A DNA stretch of 64,000 bases from Streptomyces gilvus (GTDB lineage: Bacteria; Actinomycetota; Actinomycetes; Streptomycetales; Streptomycetaceae), in assembly GCF_022513565.1 (NCBI RefSeq), contig NZ_JAKWBE010000014.1:124001-188000 (forward strand). The letters are read 5' to 3'. This document shows, piece by piece, positions 8,001-16,870 of the stretch. The translations under genes and the position numbers were made by a program. The notes beneath the pieces are model-generated. The model had not been told where the DNA came from. It worked only from the letters and a program-made list of their open reading frames with translations, and did not search any database. The stretch's first letter is position 1; each line of letters opens with the position of its first letter.

Positions 8001-9638
8001 ATGGTGAGCGTCGAGCAGACCTCGGCAGAGGGCACCAGGGGTCCGACCAGCCTGCGGCGGGACGTGGGACTGATCGGTCTGATGTGGGCGTCCGTCGGTT
8101 CGATCATCGGTTCCGGCTGGCTGTACGGCGCCGAGAAGGCCGTTGTCGCGGCCGGACCCGCGGCGATCATCTCGTGGCTGATCGGCGCGGTGGCCATCGT
8201 CCTGCTGGCCCTCGTGCACGCCGAACTCGGCGGCATGTTCCCCGTGGCCGGCGGCACGGCGCGCTATCCGCACTACGCCTTCGGCGGCCTGGCCGGCCTG
8301 TCCTTCGGCTGGTTCTCCTGGCTGCAGGCGGCCACGGTCGCGCCGATCGAGGTCGAGGCGATGATCGGCTACGCCGGTCACTGGAGCTGGGCGCAGGGCC
8401 TGCAGCACAAGGACCAGACCCTCACGCCCTCCGGTCTCGTGGTCGCCGTCGTCCTCATGGCCGTGTTCGTCGCGGTCAACTTCTTCGGCGTACGGGCCCT
8501 GGCGCACACCAACAGCGCCGCCACCTGGTGGAAGATCGCCGTGCCGCTGGCCGCGATCTTCATCGTCGCGGTGGGCAACTTCCACCCGGGCAACTTCACC
8601 TCCGAGGGCTTCGCCCCGTTCGGCGCCAAGGGCGTGCTCAGTGCGATCAGCGGGAGCGGCATCATCTTCGCGCTGCTCGGCTTCGAACAGGCCATCCAGC
8701 TGGCCGGCGAGAGCCGCAACCCGCAGCGCGACCTGCCCCGGGCGACCCTCGGCTCGGTCGCGATCGGCGCCGTGATCTACGTCGCCCTGCAGGTCGTGTT
8801 CATCGCCGCGCTGCCGCACCACACCTTCGCGCACGGCTGGGCCCACCTCTACTTCAAGGGCATCAACGGTCCCTGGGCCGGCCTCGCCACCCTGGTGGGT
8901 CTCGGCTGGCTCGCGTTCATCCTGTACGCGGACGCCGTGATCTCCCCCGGCGGCACCGGCCTGATCTACACGACCGCCACATCCCGTGTCTCCTACGGCC
9001 TGGCCAAGAACGGCTACGCGCCGAAGGTCTTCGCCCAGACCGACAAGCGGGGCGTGCCCTGGTTCGGTCTGATCATCTCGTTCGTGACCGGCGTGGTCTG
9101 CTTCCTGCCGTTCCCGAGCTGGCAGGAACTGGTCGGCTTCATCACCTCGGCGAGCGTCCTGATGTACGCGGGCGCGCCGCTCGCGTACGGCGTCTTCAGC
9201 GACCGGCTGCCGCACCACCAGCGCCCGTACCGGCTGCCCGCCGGCAAGGTGATCTCGCCGCTGTCCTTCATCGTGGCCAACCTGATCATCTACTGGGCCG
9301 GCTGGGACACCCTGTGGCGGCTCGGCATCGCCGTCATCCTGGGCTATCTGCTGCTGGGCGGCTACGCCTGGTGGGCCAACGCCACCAACCAGCCGGACGC
9401 GCCGCGGATGGACTTCAAAGCCGCCCAGTGGCTGCCCGTCTATCTGATCGGCCTGGGCGTCATCTCCGCCGAGGGCGGCTTCGGCGGCAGCGGCACCATC
9501 GGTCTGTGGTGGGACATCCTGATCATCGCCGTGTTCTCCCTCGGCATCTACTACTGGGCCCGGGCGACCGCCTCCCGCCCGGAGGAGATCGAGCGCAGCA
9601 TCGACGAGGTCGTGGTCACGGACGCGCCCGCGCACTGA
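8001..9638 (+). CDS. APC family amino acid permease
   Basis: The 545-residue protein has about twelve hydrophobic segments and the amino acid-polyamine-organocation signature near its start (LMWASVGSIIGSGWLYGAEK), the unwound TM1 region that binds the substrate amine. GESRNPQRDLPRA in the middle is also typical. It would catalyse cation-coupled uptake or exchange of an amino acid across the plasma membrane; the substrate cannot be read from sequence. A purine-rich GAGAGG lies about 10 nt before the ATG; a GTG one codon later is an alternative. It appears monocistronic. Confidence 0.93.
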   Translation: MVSVEQTSAEGTRGPTSLRRDVGLIGLMWASVGSIIGSGWLYGAEKAVVAAGPAAIISWLIGAVAIVLLALVHAELGGMFPVAGGTARYPHYAFGGLAGLSFGWFSWLQAATVAPIEVEAMIGYAGHWSWAQGLQHKDQTLTPSGLVVAVVLMAVFVAVNFFGVRALAHTNSAATWWKIAVPLAAIFIVAVGNFHPGNFTSEGFAPFGAKGVLSAISGSGIIFALLGFEQAIQLAGESRNPQRDLPRATLGSVAIGAVIYVALQVVFIAALPHHTFAHGWAHLYFKGINGPWAGLATLVGLGWLAFILYADAVISPGGTGLIYTTATSRVSYGLAKNGYAPKVFAQTDKRGVPWFGLIISFVTGVVCFLPFPSWQELVGFITSASVLMYAGAPLAYGVFSDRLPHHQRPYRLPAGKVISPLSFIVANLIIYWAGWDTLWRLGIAVILGYLLLGGYAWWANATNQPDAPRMDFKAAQWLPVYLIGLGVISAEGGFGGSGTIGLWWDILIIAVFSLGIYYWARATASRPEEIERSIDEVVVTDAPAH

Positions 9639-9730
9639 CCCGCCCCTCCCGATCCACCCCTCCCGATCCGACCGGCCCGTCGGCCGCGGCTCCCCTGCCG
9701 TGGCCGGCGGGCCGTCGTCATAATGCTCCG

Positions 9731-10948
9731 GTGACTCTCCCCGCCCAGGACGCAAACTCGCCCTCCCCACAGCGCTTTCCGGTCGTGATCGTGGGCGCCG
9801 GGCCCGCCGGTCTCACCGTCGGGAACATCCTGCGGGCCGCCTCGGTCGACTGTCTGGTCCTGGAGACCGAGACCCGGGAGTTCATCGAACGGCGGCCCCG
9901 GGCCGGGGTGATCGAGGAGTGGGCGGTACGGGGGCTGGAGCAACGGGGCCTCGCGGAGAACCTGTTGGAGCGCGCGCAGCTGCACACCGAGTGCGAGTTC
10001 CGCTTCGAGGGGCAGCGGTACCGTTTCCCGTACCGCGAACTGACGGGACATCACCACTTCGTCTATCCGCAGCCGTTGCTGGTGACCGACCTCGTGCGCG
10101 AGTACGCCGACGTGCGCGGCGGAGCCATACGGTTCGGCGTGCGCGACGTCCAGCTGCACGGCCTGGACTCGGACCGGCCGACCGTGTCCTATCTCGACCC
10201 GGAGACCGGACAACGGGCGCTGGTGCACTGCGAGTTCGTCGCCGGCTGCGACGGGGCGCGCGGGGTGACACGGACCGTGCTGCCGCAGCGGGCCCGGATC
10301 GCCCGGCACGACTACGGCGTCGGCTGGCTGGCGCTGCTCGCCGAGGCGCCGCCGTCCAGCGACTGCGTGGTCTTCGGCGTCCATCCGTCCGGCTTCGCCG
10401 GGCACATGGCCCGCAGCCCGGAGGTCACCCGCTACTACCTGGAGTGCCCACCCGGCGACGACCCGGACAACTGGCCTCACGAGCGGGTCTGGGCCGAGCT
10501 GCAGGAGCGTCTCGGCGCGGCCGACCGGCCCCCGCTGACCGAGGGCCGGCTGATCGAGAAACGCGTCCTCGACATGCACAACCACGTCGTCGAACCCATG
10601 GTGTTCGGCCGTCTCCTCCTCGCCGGGGACGCCGCCCACCTCACCGCCCCCATCGCGGCGAAGGGCATGAACCTCGCCCTGCACGACGCCTTCCTGCTCG
10701 GCGACGGTCTCGTGGAATACCTCACCAGGGGCGAACCGGGCGGTCTGAACGGCTACTCCGACGCCTGTCTGGGCCGGGTGTGGGACTACCAGGAGTTCTC
10801 GCAGTGGCTGTCGGAGGTCTACCACGGCACGTCGTCCGGCGACGCCTACCGTGCGGGCACCACGCTGGCCCGGCTGCGCCGCCTCTTCGAGTCCCCCGCC
10901 GCGGCGGCGGCGTTCGCCGAGCAGTACCTCGGCACGGCCCCCCGGTGA
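9731..10948 (+). CDS. pobA: 4-hydroxybenzoate 3-monooxygenase (PobA-type flavoprotein)
   Basis: The 405-residue protein is a class A FAD monooxygenase. Motifs in order are GAGPAGLT (dinucleotide fold) near residue 20, RAGVIE as in PobA, CDGARG (DG motif) in the middle, and GDAAHLTAPIAAKGMNLALHD (FAD ribityl-binding GD motif) near residue 300. Length and motif details fit 4-hydroxybenzoate 3-hydroxylase, which makes protocatechuate for the beta-ketoadipate pathway. No pca genes lie beside it. CATAAT at 9719-9724 is 6 nt before the GTG, with no Shine-Dalgarno, so the mRNA is probably leaderless. Confidence 0.88.
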   Translation: MTLPAQDANSPSPQRFPVVIVGAGPAGLTVGNILRAASVDCLVLETETREFIERRPRAGVIEEWAVRGLEQRGLAENLLERAQLHTECEFRFEGQRYRFPYRELTGHHHFVYPQPLLVTDLVREYADVRGGAIRFGVRDVQLHGLDSDRPTVSYLDPETGQRALVHCEFVAGCDGARGVTRTVLPQRARIARHDYGVGWLALLAEAPPSSDCVVFGVHPSGFAGHMARSPEVTRYYLECPPGDDPDNWPHERVWAELQERLGAADRPPLTEGRLIEKRVLDMHNHVVEPMVFGRLLLAGDAAHLTAPIAAKGMNLALHDAFLLGDGLVEYLTRGEPGGLNGYSDACLGRVWDYQEFSQWLSEVYHGTSSGDAYRAGTTLARLRRLFESPAAAAAFAEQYLGTAPR

Positions 10949-10954
10949 CCCGCC

Positions 10955-11314
10955 TCAGTCGTGCAGGGGCCGGTCGCTGAGCCGGTGGTCGGCCACGTTC
11001 AGGGCCTCGTCCACCAGCCGCCGCAGATGCCCGTCGGGCAGTGAGTAGATCACCCGGCGCCCTTCCTTCCGCGTGTTCACCAGGCCCGCGAGGCGCAGCC
11101 GCGCCAGATGCTGGCTGACGGCGGGCCGGGCCGCGCCGCAGGCCTCGGTGAGAGTCGTGACATCGGCCTCGCCCGAGGTCAGGGCATGCAGCAGAGTGAG
11201 GCGGGTGCGGTCGCCGAGGAGGGCGAGGAGCTCCGCGGCGAGCGCGAACTGCTCCTCGCCCGGGGTACGCGGATGCGCATCGTCCGCAGTTGATAGGTGC
11301 ATGCGTGCGCTCAT
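10955..11314 (-). CDS. ArsR family metal-responsive repressor
   Basis: This 119-residue winged-helix protein has the ArsR/SmtB core LLALLGDRTRLTLLHALTSGE, then the recognition region TEACGAARPAVSQHLARLRLAGLV and the wing TRKEGRRVIYSL. The Cys in the recognition helix and the His residues near the C-terminus (GHLRRLVDEALNVADHRLSD) could provide alpha3 or alpha5 metal sites. It is divergent from a cation-efflux gene, which it probably represses until zinc or a similar metal is abundant. The ATG has CATTAT 6 nt upstream (11321-11326), suggesting a leaderless transcript. Confidence 0.92.
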   Translation of the reverse strand: MSARMHLSTADDAHPRTPGEEQFALAAELLALLGDRTRLTLLHALTSGEADVTTLTEACGAARPAVSQHLARLRLAGLVNTRKEGRRVIYSLPDGHLRRLVDEALNVADHRLSDRPLHD

Positions 11315-11319
11315 ACGCA
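11302..11319. promoter_or_regulatory. Candidate ArsR operator
   Basis: TGCGT-N8-ACGCA forms an inverted repeat covering the presumed transcription start of the arsR-like gene and lying upstream of the divergent efflux gene. That is the right place for an autoregulating ArsR repressor to block both promoters. The match is to arrangement, not to a known consensus. Confidence 0.45.
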
Positions 11320-11376
11320 CATAATGGCGTCGTGGGCGTCCCACGTCCACTCCCGCGACACCGGAAGGGGACCGAC

Positions 11377-12465
11377 GTGAGCGACCGGCACGACCACGCG
11401 CATGACCATGACCACGCACACCACCATGGCCACGAGTCCGCTCACGAACACCGCCACGGCCATGACCACCCCCACCGGCGGGCGAACCCGCGCCACCGAC
11501 TGGGCCATCTGCTCACCCCCCACTCCCACGAGACCGCCGACAAGCTGGACTCCGCCCTGGAGTCCTCGGCTCGCGGTATGCGCGCCCTGTGGGTCTCCCT
11601 CGCCGTCCTCGGCGCGACCGCGCTCGTCCAGGCGGTCGTGGTCGTCCTGTCCGGATCGGTGGCGCTGCTCGGCGACACGGTGCACAACGCCGCCGACGCG
11701 CTGACCGCCGTACCCCTCGGGATCGCCTTCGTGCTGGGGCGCCGGGTGGCGACGCGGCGCTTCACCTACGGCTACGGGCGCGCAGAGGATCTCGCCGGGA
11801 TCGTGATCGTGCTGACGATCGCCGCGTCGGCCGCCTTCGCGGCGTGGACGGCCGTCGGGCGGCTGCTCGATCCGCGGCCCGTGGAGCATGTCCCGGCGGT
11901 GGCGGTGGCGGCGCTGGCCGGGTTCGCGGGCAACGAGTGGGTGGCGCGGTACCGGATCCGGGTCGGCCGTTCGATCGGCTCCGCCGCGCTGGTCGCCGAC
12001 GGACTGCACGCCCGTACGGACGGATTCACCTCGCTGGCCGTGCTGGTGGGCGCGGGCGGCTCGGCGCTGGGGTGGCAACTGGCCGACCCCGCCGTCGGGT
12101 TGGCGATCACGGCGGCCATCCTGCTGGTGCTGCGGGACGCGGCGCGCGAGGTGTTCCGGCGGGTGATGGACTCCGTCGACCCCGCCCTGGTGGACCGGGC
12201 GGAGCAGGCGCTGCGGGACGTGCCGGGCGTGCGCGGGGTCGGCGAGCTGCGCCTGCGCTGGATCGGGCACCGGCTGCGCGCCGAGGTGGCGGTCGTGGTG
12301 GACGGCGAGGCGACGGTACGGCAGGCCCACGGCATCGCCGTCGACGCGGAACACGCGCTGCTGCACGCCGTACCGCGTCTGACGGCGGCCCTGGTCCACG
12401 CGGACCCGGCACCGGTCCCGGGCGAGGAGGACCCCCACCGGGCGCTGGCCCACCACACCGCCTGA
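11377..12465 (+). CDS. Cation diffusion facilitator (CDF) metal efflux protein
   Basis: The 362-residue protein begins with a His/Asp-rich tail (HDHAHDHDHAHHHGH) typical of zinc exporters. Six membrane helices follow, with the metal-binding HNAAD in TM2 and HARTDG in TM5, then a cytoplasmic C-terminal domain. CDF proteins export Zn or related divalent cations in exchange for protons. The GTG start follows GGAAGGGG at good spacing. It sits divergently from the ArsR regulator, and the pair forms a metal-resistance module. Confidence 0.93.
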   Translation: MSDRHDHAHDHDHAHHHGHESAHEHRHGHDHPHRRANPRHRLGHLLTPHSHETADKLDSALESSARGMRALWVSLAVLGATALVQAVVVVLSGSVALLGDTVHNAADALTAVPLGIAFVLGRRVATRRFTYGYGRAEDLAGIVIVLTIAASAAFAAWTAVGRLLDPRPVEHVPAVAVAALAGFAGNEWVARYRIRVGRSIGSAALVADGLHARTDGFTSLAVLVGAGGSALGWQLADPAVGLAITAAILLVLRDAAREVFRRVMDSVDPALVDRAEQALRDVPGVRGVGELRLRWIGHRLRAEVAVVVDGEATVRQAHGIAVDAEHALLHAVPRLTAALVHADPAPVPGEEDPHRALAHHTA

Positions 12466-12467
12466 GG

Positions 12468-13025
12468 TCAGGCCGCCCCGAGTCCCTCCAGCACCACGGC
12501 TCCCGGCAACTCCGCGAAGGCCTTGCCCGGGACCAGCAGTTTGCCCCTGCGGCGGCCGCTGCCCACCAGGACGTACGGCAGGTCCACGACGGCCGAGTCG
12601 ATCAACAGGGGCCAGCCGGTGGGGAGTCCGATCGGGGTGATGCCGCCGTACTCCATGCCGCTCTCCCCCGTGGCCGTGTCCATCGACGCGAACGACGCCT
12701 TGCGGGCCCCGAGTTGGCGGCGCACCACGCCGTTGACGTCGACCCGGGTCGTGGACAGCACCACGCACGCGGCCAGCGTCGTCCCGCCGCCCCGTTTTCC
12801 CGCGACGACGACGCAGTTCGCGGACTTCTCCAGCAGTTCCTGCCCGTAGTGCTGGACGAAGACCGCGGTGTCCGCCCACTGCGGGTCGGTGTCGACGTAC
12901 ACGATCTGATCGGCCGGGACGCTGCCGCCCCAGTCGCGTACGGCGGCGGCGACCGGGGCGGTCAGTTCGCCGAGGGCGTCGGGGGCGGGGAGGGCGGTGT
13001 CGAAGTGTCCGATGGGTGCGTCCAT
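12468..13025 (-). CDS. YbaK/EbsC-type aminoacyl-tRNA deacylase
   Basis: This 185-residue protein matches the YbaK/ProX editing domain family. SANCVVVAGKRGG contains the conserved Lys region, and GMEYGGITPIGLP is the diagnostic GGxxPxG loop; the C-terminal LVGSGRRRGKL motif completes the fold. Family members hydrolyse mischarged tRNA such as Cys-tRNA(Pro) or Ala-tRNA(Pro). The exact substrate of this subgroup is not known to me. Its 3' end meets that of the CDF gene with a two-base gap. Confidence 0.9.
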   Translation of the reverse strand: MDAPIGHFDTALPAPDALGELTAPVAAAVRDWGGSVPADQIVYVDTDPQWADTAVFVQHYGQELLEKSANCVVVAGKRGGGTTLAACVVLSTTRVDVNGVVRRQLGARKASFASMDTATGESGMEYGGITPIGLPTGWPLLIDSAVVDLPYVLVGSGRRRGKLLVPGKAFAELPGAVVLEGLGAA

Positions 13026-13057
13026 GACGGCACGCTAACAGGGCGGCCGGCGCCCGA

Positions 13058-13630
13058 TCAGGGGACGGGCGGGACGGAGACCGCCAGCACGAACCGCGTG
13101 GGGACCTCGCCCTGGTTGCCGTAGGCGTGCGGGGCGTTGGCCTCGAAGGTGACGCTCGCACCGGCCGGGACGCGGTGCTCGGCGCCCTCCACGGTGAGGG
13201 TCAGCTCGCCCTCGGTGACATGGGCGATCTCCACCGTGCCGGCGGGGTGCGGATCCGAGCTGCTGCCCTCCCCCGGCATCAGCCGCCACTCCCACATCTC
13301 CAGCGGCCCGGGCGCCTCGGTGCCGGCGAGGAGCCGGCTGTAGCTGCCGGCGTCGGTGTGCCAGAGCCGGACCACCTGGTCGGCCGGGACGACACGGACC
13401 TTCGGCCCCTGCTCGTAGTCGAGCAGGGTGGTGATGCTGACGCCGAGCGCGTCGCCGATCTTCACGACCGTGCCGATGCTCGGGTTGGTGCGGGCCTGCT
13501 CGATCTGGATCAGCATGCCCCGGCTGACGCCGGCGCGGGCGGCGAGCGTGTCCAGCGTGAAGCCGCGCTCGTTGCGCCAGCGCTTGACGTTGCGCGCCAG
13601 GGACTGGTTCAGCAGGTCGAGGTCCGACAC
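13058..13630 (-). CDS. XRE-cupin family transcriptional regulator
   Basis: The 190-residue protein joins an N-terminal XRE helix-turn-helix (FTLDTLAARAGVSRGMLIQI, then EQARTNPSIGTVVKIGDALG, residues about 22-70) to a C-terminal cupin sensor domain (GTVEIAHVTEGELTLTVEGA, then HRVPAGASVTFEANAPHAYGN). Such regulators often control a divergent transporter or catabolic gene in response to a small ligand. The GTG start gives VSDLDLLNQSLARNVKRWR, as in homologues; upstream residues do not fit. The divergent EamA exporter gene is the likely target. Confidence 0.93.
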   Translation of the reverse strand: MSDLDLLNQSLARNVKRWRNERGFTLDTLAARAGVSRGMLIQIEQARTNPSIGTVVKIGDALGVSITTLLDYEQGPKVRVVPADQVVRLWHTDAGSYSRLLAGTEAPGPLEMWEWRLMPGEGSSSDPHPAGTVEIAHVTEGELTLTVEGAEHRVPAGASVTFEANAPHAYGNQGEVPTRFVLAVSVPPVP

Positions 13631-13665
13631 GTTCGTCCAACGTCCAATTCTCGGAAGGTCACTTG

Positions 13666-13700
13666 TCCTGGATGACCGGGAGACCAATATCTTGGATGAC
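13666..13700. promoter_or_regulatory. Candidate operator repeats between XRE-cupin and EamA genes
   Basis: TCCTGGATGAC (13666-13676) and TCTTGGATGAC (13690-13700) are near-identical direct repeats 24 bp apart. The second overlaps CCAATATCTTGG (13684-13695), which has CCAA/TTGG symmetry. They lie in the divergent promoter region and are plausible XRE-cupin binding sites. Confidence 0.45.
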
Positions 13701-13769
13701 AGGGTTCACTCAACTGGACTACGGTGAGATGCGCCCGATCGTTCACCGAACTGTACTGCGAGGCACGCC

Positions 13770-14627
13770 GTGACAGCATTCTTCGCCCTGGCCACGAGCC
13801 TGCTCTGGGGCCTGGCCGACTTCGGCGGCGGACTGCTCACCCGGCGCACCCCGGCCCTGACGGTGGTCGTCGTCTCGCAGACGATCGCGGCGGCCGTGCT
13901 CGGCGCGATCGTCGTGGCCACGGGCGGCTGGAGTGAGGCCGGGCCGCGGCTGTGGTTCGCCTTCGCGGCGGGGCTCGCCGGGCCGGTGGCGATGATCTCC
14001 TTCTACAAGGCGCTCGCGCTGGGTCCGATGGGGGTCGTCTCGCCGCTCGCGACCCTGAGCGTGGCCGTCCCGGTCGGCGTGGGCCTGTTCCTCGGCGAGC
14101 GCCCCGGTCTGATCCAGGTGGCCGGGATCGCCGTCGCCGTCACGGGTGTGGTGCTGGCGGGCGGTCCGCAGCTCGGGGGCGCCGCCGTGCAGCGCCGGGC
14201 GATCACGCTGACGCTGATCGCGGCGCTCGGTTTCGGCACGGTGTTCGCCCTGATCGCGGAGGCGTCGACGACCGTCACCGGCTTGTTCCTCGCCCTGTTC
14301 GTGCAGCGCGTGACGAACGTGCTCGGGGGCGGTGTCGCCCTGTACGTCTCCGTGAAGCGGGGCGGCGAGGCTCTCCCCGGTGGCCGCTTCCCCTGGGCCG
14401 CGCTGCCGGCCCTCGCCTTCGTCGGGCTCGCGGACGTCGCGGCCAACGGCACCTACTCGGTGGCCGCCCAGCACGGTCCCGTCACGGTGGCCGCCGTGCT
14501 CGCCTCGCTCTACCCGGTGGTGACCGCCCTCGCCGCCCGCGGCATCCTCCGCGAACGGCTCCGCGCGATCCAGGCGGCGGGCGCGGGCCTCGCCCTGGTG
14601 GGCACGCTGCTCCTGGCCACGGGCTGA
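13770..14627 (+). CDS. EamA family (drug/metabolite transporter) permease
   Basis: This 285-residue protein contains about ten membrane helices arranged as two EamA repeats. The first begins FFALATSLLWGLADFGGGLL and the second LTLIAALGFGTVFALIAEAS; ASLYPVVTALAARGILRERL is the typical end of the second repeat. The family exports metabolites or amino acids. The GTG start has GAGG six bases upstream. It lies divergently from the XRE-cupin regulator, so its expression probably depends on that regulator's ligand. Confidence 0.92.
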   Translation: MTAFFALATSLLWGLADFGGGLLTRRTPALTVVVVSQTIAAAVLGAIVVATGGWSEAGPRLWFAFAAGLAGPVAMISFYKALALGPMGVVSPLATLSVAVPVGVGLFLGERPGLIQVAGIAVAVTGVVLAGGPQLGGAAVQRRAITLTLIAALGFGTVFALIAEASTTVTGLFLALFVQRVTNVLGGGVALYVSVKRGGEALPGGRFPWAALPALAFVGLADVAANGTYSVAAQHGPVTVAAVLASLYPVVTALAARGILRERLRAIQAAGAGLALVGTLLLATG

Positions 14628-14628
14628 G

Positions 14629-15396
14629 TCAGGAGGGCTCTGCGTCCAGTTCGGCGAGCCTCGCCACCGCCTCGTCGTCCAGTTCCGAGAGGGCGCACAA
14701 CTGCTCCGGCGTCACACCGTCGGGGATCGGCACCGGCGCGGGCGTCCTCAGCGGCGGCTGCCAGCCGTCGGCGGCCGTCCAGCGCCGTACGACCTTGGCG
14801 GGCGCGCCCGCGACCACGGCATGGTCGGGCACGACACCGCGGACCACCGCGCCGGCGGCCACGACCACGTTCCGGCCGATCTTCGCGCCGGGCAGGATCA
14901 CGGCGTTCGTGCCGACCCAGCAGCCCGGACCGATCTCCACCGGCTCCATGCGCGGCCACTGCTTGCCTATCGGCTGGTGCGGATCGTCGTAGGAATGGTT
15001 GGTCGACGTGATGTAGACGTACGGCCCGAAGTAGCAGTCGCTGCCGATGGTCACCGTGGTGTCGGCGATGACGTGGCTGCCGCGGCCCAGGACCACGCCG
15101 TCGCCGATGCGCAGGATCGGTTCGGGGCCGAGGTCGAGGTCGGGCATCAGACCCGCCGTCAGGGTGACCTGCTCGCCGACGATGCAGTGGGAACCGAGGT
15201 GGATCCAGGGTTCGCCGAAGACGGTGCCGAGCGGGAAGGCCAGACGGGTGTGCGCGCCGAGGGCGCCGAAGCGGAAGCGGCCGGGACTCTCGGCCGTCAC
15301 CGAGCCCGTGCGCTGCACCCAGGCCCAGCCCGCGTGGACGGCGCGCTGCGTCAGGTTCCGCCGCCAGGATGAGAACGTGTTCTTGCTCTTCGGCAC
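14629..15396 (-). CDS. Left-handed beta-helix acyltransferase
   Basis: The 255-residue protein is built mostly of hexapeptide repeats, for example GSHCIVGEQVTLTAG, GDGVVLGRGSHVIADTTVTI and GPGCWVGTNAVILPGAKIG. These form the left-handed beta-helix of CoA-dependent acetyltransferases. TSTNHSYDDPHQPI supplies the catalytic-type His loop. It resembles maltose or sugar O-acetyltransferases and capsule acetyltransferases, but the acceptor is unknown. A GTG start is used with only weak Shine-Dalgarno. The gene ends two bases from the EamA stop, convergently. Confidence 0.88.
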   Translation of the reverse strand: MPKSKNTFSSWRRNLTQRAVHAGWAWVQRTGSVTAESPGRFRFGALGAHTRLAFPLGTVFGEPWIHLGSHCIVGEQVTLTAGLMPDLDLGPEPILRIGDGVVLGRGSHVIADTTVTIGSDCYFGPYVYITSTNHSYDDPHQPIGKQWPRMEPVEIGPGCWVGTNAVILPGAKIGRNVVVAAGAVVRGVVPDHAVVAGAPAKVVRRWTAADGWQPPLRTPAPVPIPDGVTPEQLCALSELDDEAVARLAELDAEPS

Positions 15397-15503
15397 CCAG
15401 TCACCGTACTGAGCGTTGGCCGGCCTGATGAGGTCGAGGGGCTGTGATCTTCACCCCAACAGGTGGCGTACCGTGCCTCTGTCACGACGACGAGGAGAGG
15501 GCG

Positions 15504-16037
15504 ATGACGCACAAGGCGTTGATCACGGGCATCGGCGGCAAGGAACCGAAGATCGACGAGGAGGCTTTCGTCGCGCCGACGGCGTCGGTGATCGGGGACG
15601 TGACGCTGCAGGCGGGGGCGAGTGTCTGGTACGGCGCCGTGCTGCGGGGTGACGTCGACCGGATCTTCGTCGGGGCCCAGGCCAACGTCCAGGACAACTG
15701 CACCCTGCACGCGGACCCGGGGTTCCCGGTCCATGTCGGGGAGCGGGTCTCCGTCGGTCACAACGCGGTGGTGCACGGGGCGACCGTGGGAGACGACTGC
15801 CTCGTCGGGATGGGCGCGACCGTGCTGAACGGCGCCGTGATCGGCGCGGGGTCGCTGGTCGCCGCGCAGGCACTGGTGCCGCAGGGGATGCAGGTGCCGC
15901 CGGGGTCACTGGTGGCGGGGGTGCCGGCCAGGGTCAAGAGGCCCCTCACGGACGAGGAGCGCCAGGGGATCACGCTGAACGGAACGCTTTACGCCGAACT
16001 CGCCAACGCGCACCACGAATTGCACGAGAAGCCGTAG
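15504..16037 (+). CDS. Gamma carbonic anhydrase family protein
   Basis: The 177-residue protein is a compact beta-helix trimer subunit of the gamma-class carbonic anhydrase family (PaaY/YrdA type). WYGAVLRGDVDRIFVGAQAN holds the Arg/Asp/Gln pattern, and the metal-binding His residues occur in NCTLHADPG and VGHNAVVHGATVG. A C-terminal helix follows. Whether it hydrates CO2 or acts as a thioesterase-like accessory is not clear for this subgroup. The ATG follows GAGGAGAGG, so I exclude about 20 upstream residues. Confidence 0.92.
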   Translation: MTHKALITGIGGKEPKIDEEAFVAPTASVIGDVTLQAGASVWYGAVLRGDVDRIFVGAQANVQDNCTLHADPGFPVHVGERVSVGHNAVVHGATVGDDCLVGMGATVLNGAVIGAGSLVAAQALVPQGMQVPPGSLVAGVPARVKRPLTDEERQGITLNGTLYAELANAHHELHEKP

Positions 16038-16082
16038 CCCGTCGGGGCGTCAGTCGGCGGCAGCTGTCGCCGGTCCTGGACG

Positions 16083-16733
16083 TCAGTCGGCGGCGGGGAC
16101 CGGCTCCGACTCGGCCGCTTCCCGCTCCGCCGTCGCCTTCCTGGCCTTGCGCCGTACGACCAGCATCGACGCCACACCGACCAGCACCGCCGCCGCCAGG
16201 CCCACGTACGAGAAGCGCTTCAGCCAGTCCTCGGCGACGACGCCGACGTAGTAGACGACCGCCGTGGTGCCGCCCGCCCAGCAGATGCCGCCGAGGACGT
16301 TGGCGATCAGGAACTTCCAGTACGGCATGTGGAGGACGCCGGCGAGGGGGCCGGCGAAGATGCGCAGGAGGGCGATGAAGCGGCCGAAGAAGACGGCCCA
16401 CATGCCCCACTTCTCGAAGGAGCGCTCGGCGGTGGCGACATGGCCCTCGCTGAAGTGTCTGGGGAACTTCCTGCCGAGCCAGGCGAGCAGTGGCCGGCCG
16501 CCCTTGCGGCCGATGGCGTACCCGATGGAGTCGCCGATGACCGCGCCGAGGGTGGCGCAGGCACCGAGGACCACCGGGTTGATGCCGGAGTGCTGGGAGG
16601 ACAGCAGGGCCGCCGAGACCAGGACGATCTCGCCCGGCAGCGGGACGCCCAGGCTCTCCAGGCCGATGACCAGCGCCACCACGGCGTATACGGCGGCCGC
16701 GGGCACCGTGTCAAGCCACTCCTGGACGTGCAA
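16083..16733 (-). CDS. DedA family membrane protein
   Basis: This 216-residue membrane protein belongs to the DedA family. It has the LGVPLPGEIVLVSAALLSSQ segment near its start, the GDSIGYAIGRKGGRPLLAWL loop, and FGRFIALLRIFAGPLAGVLH, containing the F-x-R-x2-P-like core. The family supports lipid-carrier or phospholipid recycling and membrane homeostasis. I choose the TTG at 16733 because GGAGGA lies seven bases before it; an ATG 57 nt upstream lacks such a site. Confidence 0.9.
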   Translation of the reverse strand: MHVQEWLDTVPAAAVYAVVALVIGLESLGVPLPGEIVLVSAALLSSQHSGINPVVLGACATLGAVIGDSIGYAIGRKGGRPLLAWLGRKFPRHFSEGHVATAERSFEKWGMWAVFFGRFIALLRIFAGPLAGVLHMPYWKFLIANVLGGICWAGGTTAVVYYVGVVAEDWLKRFSYVGLAAAVLVGVASMLVVRRKARKATAEREAAESEPVPAAD

Positions 16734-16870
16734 CGCCGGTTCCTCCCCGATCGTGAACCCTGACAGCCGTCTTCCTGGTATGCGCCGCACGGGGGCGCAT
16801 ACCGGGAAGCCTACCGGGTCGGCCCACCAGGGCGCCGTCCCGGAGAGCGCACATCACGACGCTCGGGGTG

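Noticed and set aside
7971..9770. 599-residue minus-strand frame opposite the APC permease
   Set aside because: High-GC DNA creates long antisense frames. The translation is Gly/Arg/Asp-rich with no family features, while the plus-strand permease has clear motifs.
9731..10948. Aromatic catabolic cluster around pobA
   Set aside because: No pca or other aromatic genes adjoin it, so a cluster is not supported.
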